DNA of 64,000 nucleotides, taken from positions 17,842,550 to 17,906,549 of the forward strand of contig NC_084707.1 in NCBI RefSeq assembly GCF_033807575.1, given 5' to 3'. Every line of letters starts with the position of its first letter. Positions within the stretch are counted from its first letter, which is position 1. The position numbers were made by a program, and so were the translations under genes. Shown one piece after another: positions 46,593 through 57,800 of the stretch. The notes below the pieces were generated by a model. The model searched no databases. It saw only the letters and a program-made list of their open reading frames with translations, and was not told where the DNA came from. Source of the stretch: Cydia pomonella (taxonomy: Eukaryota > Arthropoda > Insecta > Lepidoptera > Tortricidae).

Positions 46593-46972
46593 TATAACAA
46601 AGTCGCTCTTTACTCTGATCACGGTTCACTATTTTCGATATTTTCACTAAATAATAAAGAAATTGCACGAAATACCCGAACAAAATATTGAAGCCTTCAT
46701 AACAAACAAAACAATGAGGCTGACAGCTGACTTGATGTAAACTTGACAGAACAAATAGCACTGACGTTTTATTTTTCTTCGTTGGCAAAGATTTGCGAAA
46801 CAAGTTCCATACAAAACTTATTTTGTTCCTAGTTGCGTCAGCCTGTCTGTCACTGTCATTAGTGTCATTTGAGGTTTTGAGTTGAGTGAACTGTGAAGCC
46901 GAATGAACGTATCATTTGTATTTGTAGTTTACTAATTAAATAGAAAAAATATAATTGGGAACCAGAATTTTC
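46593..46972. promoter_or_regulatory. Head-to-head spacer, possible shared promoter of IntS10 and the THAP gene
   Basis: 380 bp separate the two divergent start codons. No TATA box in a convincing position was seen on either strand. The IntS10 promoter must lie here or overlap the THAP exon. This is inferred from gene layout only. Confidence 0.4.
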
Positions 46973-48730
46973 ATGCAAAAACTGCATGCAACCATGCCTG
47001 GAATTGAAGCTGCTTCAAGTGATGAAGATTATATTATTACAAAAGCCAAAGAAGCTCAGAAGCATAACATACATTCGGCAAAAGCATGGATGCTTACAGC
47101 AAAAACACTATTTCCCACAAATTTCAAAATACAGTTTGAGGCTTATCTGATGGAAAAACAATCTGGTAACTTACAGGAAGCAGCAGAGTGTTTCACTTCT
47201 TTGATGTTGTCACGTCAAAATCTCCCAGAACTTTTAACAGAAATATCAGCCATCGCTAACGCTCTTAAAACGGCAGAATCTAGTTTTTTGAGTCAAATGT
47301 TTGATAAAATATGTCCCGATATACAACTAACAATATTAAAGACTAGTGTAGAGAACAGTGATGACACCATGGAGCACTGTCGGCTGTTGGTTTTATTATT
47401 GAAAAAGTTTCCCCAACTTGGAGTTGACAGTCTGGTAAAAACATTAATCAATGCAGACAAATTCTTCAGTGACAATAGGTATGCCAGGCTGCTGGTTGTG
47501 GAAACTCTGCCCCTTCTAAGCTCTTTAGAATCGCCCAGATTGTTACAGCGGTTACTGATCAAAGCTATTGATTTTTACAACTCTTATGTCTATGATGAAA
47601 CAGAACATGATATATCAGACCCCTGGCTAAGACTCTATGGTGTATTAGATTTACTTGGAAGGCAACTTGGCTGGGATCCTTATCTGATAAATTACAATAA
47701 TAGCTTAAATAAAGAAGCCTATTTTCAAAAGCTACTAACATTAAGAAATTGTGATGATTGTCGTCAATTGCTGTATTGTGGAACCACTTTCTTCTTGAGA
47801 TCACTTTATGAACAAAAGTCACAAAAAGGAAATCATATTCTTATAGAAGCTCTTGCAGATCCAGACATAACACCATTGAAGCGAAGGAAATCTGAAATAG
47901 AAGTTACTGGAGTTTCATCACATCAGTTCCAAGCTGCAGCTAATTGTTGGGAGCTGCTGCACAGTAATGAGGTGATTTCCCGGGAATTTATGAAGCTAGC
48001 TAATCAGTTGCAAGTAAAACCTTGGTCAGATGGATTTTCTGAAGAATTGGCACTTTTTCAAGGAAGATATGATGAAACAGTTCAGACAGTTCAAGGGAAC
48101 AATCTTGCTGCTAACATAATGAGAGTATCTTTTAACTTCTTCCATAAAAAGTATGCAGCATGTGTGGAAAGCATACTGGCAGCCCTGCCACAGCTGCCAT
48201 CAGTTGAGGGTGCCTTGGAGACGGAGCTCATTGTTGGTGGCACTCACAGACATCTACACTTTTTGCCACTTACTAAAGTAGCCATTATGCATTACTTCTG
48301 TACCTTGCTTATAAGAATTCTGCTCAGCACAGGAAACAGTTCAGATTTAACCTATGGCCACATGTTAGTATTGATGCAATTTGGATGGCCCCAGGAAGAA
48401 GCCATTTTTATGAACATTTTGGATATTATAAAACGAAAGGGTGTATTTCACTATCATTTATTCTCAGCATATATTATACATATAGACATACTGGAGGAGC
48501 TGAGTTTTATGTGGAATGATCAGAATAACAGTGTAGCATTAGATATTTTACCAAATTCACAACAGCATCTAGGACAGAGAAGGATTGGAACTAGGGGTGC
48601 AGATAAGGGAGTAAAGGAAGATTTTAAGCAGGCCATGAAAGCCCAAGTTGCTAGAAGTAATGAGTCCATCTTAAACTTGATGATACAGTTTATAACATCA
48701 GAACGGTCCTACCTACTTCAAATTTTATGA
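46973..48730 (+). CDS. IntS10: Integrator complex subunit 10 (IntS10), single exon
   Basis: 585 residues from the ATG at 46973 to TGA 48728-48730, against about 710 in human INTS10. Shared features include the N-terminal HSAKAWMLTAKTLFPTNFKI helical repeat, DPWLRLYGVLDLLGRQLGW in the middle, and the C-terminal HMLVLMQFGWPQEEAIF and RGADKGVKEDFKQAMKAQVA. It is an all-helical repeat protein. In Integrator it belongs to the auxiliary module with IntS13 and IntS14, acting with the nuclear RNA endonuclease and phosphatase that attenuate transcription and process snRNAs. A second in-frame ATG at 46994 has a better Kozak context (ACCATGC) and may be the true start. The whole coding sequence lies in one exon. 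The stop is 96 bp from the TAF5 stop on the other strand. Confidence 0.92.
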   Translation: MQKLHATMPGIEAASSDEDYIITKAKEAQKHNIHSAKAWMLTAKTLFPTNFKIQFEAYLMEKQSGNLQEAAECFTSLMLSRQNLPELLTEISAIANALKTAESSFLSQMFDKICPDIQLTILKTSVENSDDTMEHCRLLVLLLKKFPQLGVDSLVKTLINADKFFSDNRYARLLVVETLPLLSSLESPRLLQRLLIKAIDFYNSYVYDETEHDISDPWLRLYGVLDLLGRQLGWDPYLINYNNSLNKEAYFQKLLTLRNCDDCRQLLYCGTTFFLRSLYEQKSQKGNHILIEALADPDITPLKRRKSEIEVTGVSSHQFQAAANCWELLHSNEVISREFMKLANQLQVKPWSDGFSEELALFQGRYDETVQTVQGNNLAANIMRVSFNFFHKKYAACVESILAALPQLPSVEGALETELIVGGTHRHLHFLPLTKVAIMHYFCTLLIRILLSTGNSSDLTYGHMLVLMQFGWPQEEAIFMNILDIIKRKGVFHYHLFSAYIIHIDILEELSFMWNDQNNSVALDILPNSQQHLGQRRIGTRGADKGVKEDFKQAMKAQVARSNESILNLMIQFITSERSYLLQIL

Positions 48731-48826
48731 TTTTACTTTACATAGAAAAAAGGTTTTTTATTGTAAAAAGGTGTGCTTTTATTATAATATATAATTAAAA
48801 ATAATTAATTTTAACAGATGTTATTG
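48731..48826. terminator. Convergent 3' ends of IntS10 and TAF5
   Basis: The 96-bp gap holds minus-strand AATAAA signals (TTTATT at 48757-48762 and 48777-48783) that fall before the IntS10 end, and a plus-strand ATTAAA near 48793. The two mRNAs therefore probably overlap at their 3' ends. Confidence 0.55.
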
Positions 48827-51800
48827 CTATGTACTTCCCTCATACGTGCCTACAGCCAGCAAAAGATTACGCCTTGTAAAATGCAAACTTGTTATTGGTG
48901 AATTTTTCGTAGCAAAGGAACGCAACAAAAATTTATCTTCCTTTTTCTCCACTGGGTTATTAGGTGCATCTTCTACCGGCACTTCGTCAGTTATAGCGGC
49001 CACATCCCAAAGTTTGATTGTGCAGTCTAAAGACCCTAGAAACATAAAATGAATGTTAGAGCTTTAACACATTTACTGCCAAGATCATGTATGTGTGTCA
49101 TTTTGTATTGGAAACCTGGCACCGAAAGTCTTGTGACTTTTTATTTCAAAAATTTAAGAACCATACGAACCTGTCGCCATAAAGCCGCTTCCATGCAATC
49201 GTTACAGTTATGCTCTCATTTTCACCTTCAATTATAATGCAAATTTTTATGTTAATTCAGTGTCAATTTATCGTATCGATTAGGCGGGTCCACACAGACT
49301 GAGCATTAGCCCGAGGCAATTTGATCGCGCACAAAACGGCCAGTGTAGACGAGCCTGGGGTGCGCGAGGCACATCTACACTGGCCATTTTGTGCGCGAGC
49401 ACCTGACTCGTGCGCCCGAGGCACTTCTACACTAGCCGTTTTGTGAGCGAGAAAATAGCCTCGGGCGAATGTTCGGTCTGTGTGGACCTCGCCATGGCCT
49501 ATTGTATGGTGGCGGCGGCTAGGTTCTCGTGACGCTCGTTTCGCACGTAGCTAAGTGACATCGCTTCAGTGTAAGTAGCTAATACCTATTACTTATATGG
49601 AAAACTTGCCTGAGGCTAGAATAGTCCCGTCGCGACTGAAGGCGAGCGCGTGTAGGGGCGCGGCGTGCGCGGGCGGCAGCGCGGCGGCGGGCGCGCCCGT
49701 GGCCACGTCCCACACCAGCAGCTCGCCCGCCGCGCCGGCGCCGCCGCCCGACGCCAGCCAGCGCCCGCACGTCGAGAACTGCAGCGTCAATACTGCGCAC
49801 TACAAATATAGGTGCAACCAACGGCGGCCGGTGAGTAAAAATTACGGGTGTTCACTTAGGTACATTAAAGAAAAAATAAAAATAAAAAAAAATAAAAAAA
49901 TCTTTATTGCCACACAACAAAATTTACAATTTCTGTGAAAATAGCTAAAAAATACAAAATAACTTAAACTAATTAACTTAAATTAACATAATAATTACAA
50001 CTTAAATCTATAATGTGGCAAAGGGTGCCAATCTCAGCATGTGCAGTGCCAGAGGGCTCTGCGCTGATTTTCAGATTGGTCCCGGGAGAGATTGGGGTCG
50101 GTCACTACTAGCATAATGTACCTTTCTTAGGTACAGCTCTATATTGACATCTTTGTGTATTTGTGTGTTCCTGTACTATGGTTTATTAATGTACGTGTAT
50201 GAGTATGTGGGGCTGGTATGTAGAAATAGTGTAGGTAAGAATGTACTTTGTAATGTGTGTATTATGTTTTGTCTTTACATACAGATAAAAGAAAAAAGAA
50301 GATTACATTCAATAAATATAAAAATAATAAAATGAAAATAATTTATCAAAACCAAAAAAAAAAAAAAATAAAAAAAAAAATAATAAATATATATATAAAT
50401 ATAATATTTGGAGCTACAACTTATTTTGTATATTTAATAGATGTGTACGGACTAAACGCTTATATTTTAAGAACGTTAAAGGTTCTCGCAAGGGGGGAGG
50501 TAGGTCATTCCAGACTTTACTAGCGGCAAATTTGAAACTCCCCCTGAAGGACGCAGTTTTATGCGGTGGGATTATCAGTTTCGTGCATTTTCTCAGCGTC
50601 CTTGAGCGCGTATCCTTTACCCATTTTATTTTATCAAACAGATAGCGGGGTTTTTCAAAATCTAACACCTTCCGAACAGCGCAAGCCAAATGCAGTCGTC
50701 TTCGATTTTCCATATTTAAAACTTTGTTTTCATTAAGAAAGGGAGTAATGTGTGACCTACTTGGAACTTTGTAGCAGAATCGGACACACGCATTCTGCAC
50801 CCGCTGTATGGACTTTTTTGTTTTAGCAAGTAATCTCGGTCCATATACAATGTCGGCATGGTTGAATAGTGAGAGAACTAACGATTCCACTAAAATTTCC
50901 CTGACTTTAATGGATAGATATTTGCGTATATTATACAGTACCTTAAGTCTGTAGAAGGCATTTCGTATGTTTATATTCACATGTTCTGTGTACCGCAACT
51001 CTCCATCCATGGTCACTCCTAGATTTTTTGCATATTCTACTTCTGAGATTGTTTCTGTATCAATACTGATCCTTGGTCTTTGTGCTTTGATTTTCAGTCG
51101 TTGACGTTTAGTTCCCATTATTACGAACTGGGATTTGGAAGGATTTAAAACCAGGTTATTCTTGATTGACCAATCTGCTACTATTCTGAGATCTTCGTTT
51201 ATTTTACTGACTGCTGTGTCTAGTTCATCTGGTGAGCATGAATAATATATTTGGGTGTCATCTGCATATAAATGTGCTTCACTATGTTTTAAGTTTTTTA
51301 CAAGATCAGCCGTGTAAAGAATAAATAACAGAGGACTTAAAATAGACCCCTGGGGCGTGCCACGACTGATCACTCGAGTAGTTGAATGACACAACTCGCC
51401 TTTATTATTTAGTATTTCGACATACTGCTTGCGGTTAGTGAGGAACGACTCAAACCACTGACACGCCTGAATAGATACGCCATAATATGACATTTTTGCC
51501 AGCAGTAGTTTTGGATTAAGACAGTCAAAAGCACGCGAGAAGTCTAGCAAAACGAGAAGAGACCCCTTGCCCCTGTCTGATGCCGCGATGATGTCATCTG
51601 TCACGTTAGCCAATGCAGTTGCTGTTCCGTGCCTACCGCGAAACCCGGACTGTATGCTTGGTAGTACATTATTATTTTCTAAGTACATGGACAGTTGCTG
51701 ACTGACAGCTCTTTCGATGATCTTAGAAAGCACAGGGAGGATGCTGATCGGGCGCAAATCTTTGTATTCCTCAGTTTTGCTCGACTTAGGTATTGGTTTT

Positions 51801-54800
51801 ACCTTGGCGAGTTTCCAAGCATCGGGAAAGGTCCTAGATTTGATAGAGGTATTAATGATGTGGGTTATTACAGGCAAAGTGACATCTAGCGTATGTCGGA
51901 TCATTTCTATGTTAATATTATCGTGTCCACTTGCCGTTGTCTTAATTGAGTTAATTATTTTACGAACGTCGCTATCTGAACAACACTTAATGTCAAACTC
52001 GTTATTATTGAGCTTCTGTCCTTCAAAAAATTTTTGCATTTCCTTGTCTGTATTGGGATTCCCCGGCAGTGTCAAGAAGAAGTCGTTTATTTCATCCGGT
52101 TTACATAAATGGTCAGGTATAATGGGTCTATCTGTGTCTCCTATACTCGATGAGTTTTTAAGGTGTTTCCACATTTGTTTTGGCTGTGATTTATTCTTGT
52201 TAACGTAGAAGGCAAAGTAAGCCGCTTTTTCACGTTCTAATGCCCCAGTAGTGTAGTTACGAAGATCCTTGTAATACTTGCGATGTGACTCATTGTTTGT
52301 TCTTTGCGCTCTTTTTAAGGCAGCATCACGAAGGTCCATCATGGTCCTAATATTTTCTGTGATCCATGGGTGCGAACTACCATTTATTCGCGATCGACGT
52401 ATGGGTGCATGCTTGTCGAATAGGTTAGATAAAAGGAAGTTAAAACAACTTACTTTACCTTCCAAGTCGTTTATGTCTTGTATTTGGCTCCAAGGTATTT
52501 GTCTAAGATCTGCCCTGAAACTTTCTATATCCATATTGTCTAGAGATCTCCTGTAGATATATTGTGGTACTGGTTTAGGTTTGACAATGAGTAGTTCTGC
52601 TATTATCATAGCATGATCGCTTAGTTCAGGGTTATGATGCACATTTATTTTTTTACAGATAGCAGGACTGTCTGTTATAAAAAGGTCTAATGTGGAAGAA
52701 CAATCTTTTGTAATTCTAGTCGGTTCATTTATAATTTGTTCCAAACTTCTCTGTGATAGAAATGTAAATAGTTTTTTTGTATTAGGTCTGTCTCGAAATT
52801 GTATATCAACATTAAAGTCAGTCAATAGGAATACGCCTTTGTATGATGAAAATACGTCTAAAGATTCATTAAGAGAGTCTATAGCACTGTCAACGGGCAC
52901 TGATTCAGGCCTATATGCGGTGCCGATCACGAAGCGCCCGACGCCGCATATCCGCAGCTCTAGCCACATTTGCTCCAAAGAGGAAGGAGGATGCTGTTTA
53001 ATTAGTACACGGAGGTTCTTACGCACATAAAAACCTACCCCTCCTCCCCTGGCGGCTGACGGGCGTGGATTGCTTTTTAGGATGTATCCCGGCATTTTAG
53101 GTATAAATTTTTCCTCGCCGTTACGCAGCCACGTTTCGTTCAATGCTATTATGTCTGGCTTGTATCGGTCTAGCGCTGCGGCCAGCTCATCGCGGCCCGT
53201 GTTTAAAGAGCGCACGTTTAGTAGCCCTAGAGTTAAATGATATGATTTTTTACGTGTCTCTTTTGTAAATAAAACGTAAAGAATTACTGTGTGCTATGTG
53301 ACAGTGACACATAGTACCTAGATGCTGACTCAAATAGTATGGTCTGTTTAATAAATTATCCAATTCGAGACTGGAGTGTAATAATATGTCTGTGTTATAT
53401 ACTGGTCGATGCGGAGGGAAATAATGTGGTGAACCGTGAAAAAGATGTAGAAAATAGGAACATATACACTTATATTTTTTTGCCGTTTGTACATCAACGC
53501 CAATGCTAACCCCGTGAGCAATATAAAACAATAACATTATAACCCACAAACATAATAACTCATTTCTAAAACTATATGCATTTACAAGAAACATCCAGCA
53601 ACAAGAGCTATAAATTAATTTAAACATTTTCTCAATAAATTCCGTGTGAACACTCCTGAGAAGTAGTAGCAGTTTTATTTCCCAATAACATAATATATAA
53701 TTTTTAAAACTATAGTTAATTACAATTGTCATTAAGCACTTATAGTTGTATGTAAGTGTGCATATTCTATCTATTAATCCCATGTGATACGTTAATTTAT
53801 TGTTTTGTGTAAAATGATTAAGGTAGTGTAAGTGTGTGTGACCGCGGCCGTGATTTAAAAATAACATAACAACATTATATAATTTTAATAACATTAAAAT
53901 AAAACTTAGGAGATAACTATACCAATTAAACAGAGTGCTATATTTATGTACTAGAAGCTGTAGGATCCACGCCAAAAAAACGGATAATGTCCTTTTCACT
54001 CTGTATCCGCACTACTCTACTGTCATTACCTTCGGTTTTTTTGGCATTTATCCGTCCCTCCCTTGTCCATATATATTTCCAGCCTGCCGCTTTACCTGCC
54101 TGTCGCGCCTTCCAGAACAGCTTACGATTGGCCTTTGTTAGTCTCTCATTTACATAAACTAATGAGGGAGTATGATCTGGCAGCCCGATGTTACTGGAGT
54201 CGAGCGATCGTCGCACCCTGGCATTACGGAGTAACTCATCACGAAGCGCGCGCCTGGCGAGGCGCACGACCAACGGGCGCGCGCGCAGGCTTGCGCTATC
54301 ACCGCCGCTAGGCACTCGTAGGGGCCCCACTCGCTCGGCGCTGACGACATCCCGCACCTCCAGCTGCATACCTAGTTTTTGTGTCAAAGCTTGCGTAATA
54401 TGTAGAGTTGACTCGCCTTGGTGTTCAGGTACTCCTGAGATTTCAACGTCATTTAATAACATTGATTGATCTCTGTCATTTAAATCACATTGCATCTGAT
54501 CGATTGTGTTTTGCAGTTCCGTTACATTGGCAGAGAGGATAGGCTTGTTTTTGATTGAAATGAGTTCCGCGTTGAGACGAGAGTTTTCTAGTTCTAGGTG
54601 GCTTATCTTTTTATTTACATGTGAAAGCTCTACTTGGAAGCCTTTAATTTGGACGCTGAGGTAATCTGTCGTCTCTGTGAATTCTTTTTTTATTTGATCT
54701 ATGATGCCGGTAAATTTAGTGTTTAATTCTCGAAATATTTCCTGTTTTGTAGTACTTAACTTAGCGTCTATATTGCCGAGGTCGCGTTTTAAGCCGGATA

Positions 54801-57800
54801 GCTTAGAGTCAAGTAGGCTTGATAGGACGTTGATGTTGACCTCCGTTGTGGTAGTGTCGTTGTAAGTGAGATCCGGATTCGGCATGCTGTGATCGATCGT
54901 GCTATAACTTTGCTGCATCTCGTTCTCGTCACATATCGACATATCGCCCCCCGACGGCTGCGGCGGCGAGTGCTCGTAGTGCCGCCGTACCGGGGTTCCG
55001 TCGCCTCTGTGTCTCCGAGTGACGTTTGTGCACGATGTGCAGTGCCAGTTGTGGTTTACATTATAAAGGTGCTTCTTAAAATACTCGTCCGGTATACAAA
55101 GGCATTTGTAATCATAAGGGCGTTTACACCCCGAGCATATCAGCAGTTCTTCTCTTTTAATTTGAAGTTGGCAGGCCGCGCAATCCATATTTTAAATAAC
55201 ACCGTTTTGGCCGTTGTTGTCCGCTGTGAGATAACGACTTCTATACCGGGCGACCTTGAGCTGCACCGGCCGCACTGCGCGAGCTTAATGACTCTAATGA
55301 GAGTATTTGAACTGATTATTTTTGACGGCAAACTTCTCTCACTGATTGTCACTAATTCACTGCACTGATTGAAAAACTATTACCACTATCGTTTTATTTA
55401 TTTTGTTTAGAGTATTTGGTTTAAATATGAGACATAACCGTAGCTATTTAGTATCGATTCCGTAGTTAATAAACGGGAGCACAGCGGTAACGATGTTTAC
55501 GCCGCGAGCGCTCGCGACCGACCGACGAAAAACAAAAACTACTCAATCATTAACCGTCGCAAAATACATATGTAAGTAGATATCGGTTTTCGTCCACCCG
55601 GTTATTGAACTCTCTTATAGATTTTGGGTAAAGTAAGTACCTATGTGCAATGGAATATAATTCTTTACGAATATCTTGAATGGTGAGAGTCAGAATGGCG
55701 GGTGTACCTAAATAAAATTAAATGAAAACCATACCATATTTTTGTACCTAATTTGTACTATTTAGGGCCTCCGTTAAAAAAAAATTGTACCTCACGGTAC
55801 ACAAAGTTATCATCAAAAAACAGTACACCCGCCATCCTGACAATCAGAATGGCGGGTGTACTTTATTACACTTTGTTCCCGTGGTTATTGATAAATTCTA
55901 TAAAAGCCAAATTTTTGTACCTTCATATTCAATTATAAGATGAGCCATTTTATTTGTGGTTTCCAAGTTTTACTCATTTTATATTTTGCTTGCTATTACG
56001 ATTTCGCAGGCGTTATCAAATAACTTAGAAAATCATGTCTTAAAAATGATTTTTCTTAGGAAGGTTTCTTTGAACTGGCGCCTAGCATTTTTTAAGACAT
56101 GATTTTCTGAGTTATTTGAACTTAACAAATTAAACATTAAAGGTACTAAATCCTGGCTTAATAAAAATAATGGTACCTTAGCGTTTTTTCTTAAAAATGA
56201 GATCGATAACTTGAAAAATTATAACGCCTGCAAAATTGTAATAGCAAGCAAAATATAAATGAGTAAAACTTGGATACCACCAATAAAATGGCTCATATTA
56301 TAATTGAAGGTACAAAAATTTGGCTTTTATAGAATTTATCAATAACCACGGGTATATAGCGTAATAAAGTGTTTTTTGGTGATAACTTTAAGTACCGTGA
56401 GGTACAACTTTTTTTTAAAGGAGGTACTAAATAGTACAAATTAAGTACAAAAATATGGTATGGTTTTAATTTTATTTTATTTAGATACACCCGCCATTCT
56501 GACTCTCACTTTGAATGAATATGTGAAGGTTTTTTTTGTGGAAATAAGTGCTAAATTGTTAACACACCAGTTTCAGTCCAAACATTTTTACGAAAATTGA
56601 AGGTCGTCCTTTTGTATCTAACTCGAGTCAATTATGCAAAGTTTTGTCACATACTTTTATGAATGTCACGTCATATTCAATGCCGGATTTAGAGGTCTGG
56701 CGGCCTCGGGCAATAAAGGAGTGGAGGCCCCCAAATTTTTTCCAAATAAAATGGTAAATTTTCCGAATTTTCTATTGTGGGGGCCCCTCTTTTGTGGAGG
56801 CCCCGGGGCAGTAGCCCCGGTTGCCGCGTTGCCCTCCCCTAAATCCGGCCCTGGTTATATTCATTCATTTTTAAACCCTTTACCACAAACAAATTATGTG
56901 GACACACTTTTTGAATTCTTGTCTAATTATTTGGAATGAAAACAGTGAAAATTGCATTCCCGCGCGTATTTCAAAAAATACTAGGTAAAAGTTGTTTGCA
57001 AGCAAATGTCAACAAGCCGCGCGGAGTGAGCGCTCATTCGTCGAAAGGGCGCGGGGCGCAAGGTCAAACGAGCTAGGTCGCGGAACGCCACTCCAATTTT
57101 ACGTCTTTCTAGCCCCCTCCAGAATATGCGCGTGAATCGCGGCGCGACTTCGCAGAGCGAACATACCGCGACGTTGACCTAGACTCCACACTCGCACAAC
57201 TTCACGGCGATTTCGCAGTTTGGTTCGCGGCAAGATGGCGCCGAAGCGTCAGTTGATCGGATTTAGTTTGCGGCAAGGCACTGATTCAAACTGGGAACTA
57301 TCAAATTGATTTTCGGTTGATCAAGTTCGCACCCAATAACCAAGTAGCCGCCATATAAGGTTATGACAGTTTACAGATTAACCGACTCGTGAGCGAATCG
57401 CGGCGCGAAGCGATCGCGAGTGTGGAGTCTTGCAAGTTCGCGCTTCGCGTCTCCTTTGACGCGGGCCAAATACCGACAAAAAACGGGGAATAAGGCGCGA
57501 AGGCGTGAACAATTTGCGAAATCGACGCGAGGGCCCTCCACACTCGCGTTCGCGGCTTCGCGCCTCGATTCGCGCACGAGTGTGGAGGGCCCTATAGAAT
57601 ATCTTCTGTTTCACGTGCGGAACTGTGGCGAAACTTCTCTTTCGCTCTTATGGAATTTCCTATTAATTCAATGTACTAAATCTTTTTTCATAGGAGCGCA
57701 ATCCAAACCGCTCCGCTTCGCGCGTTACGTATGAAATTATAGCAGTAGGCGAGTAAGATAATAATTACTTATTTAACTGTTATTGACTAGTTTACGATAT

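Larger units (their letters stand above)
49860..55550 (-). mobile_element. CR1-like non-LTR retrotransposon with three long open frames
   Basis: Lies in TAF5 intron 6 on the same strand as the gene. Order on the minus strand: 5' UTR from about 55550 (GC-rich start), ORF1 (55188-53944), a third frame (53999-53250), ORF2 (about 53300-50414), and a 3' UTR of about 550 bp ending GCAATAAAG and an A/T-rich tail at about 49862-49895. ORF1 and ORF2 are uninterrupted, so the copy is young or selected. The exact 5' end and target duplication were not found. Confidence 0.85.
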
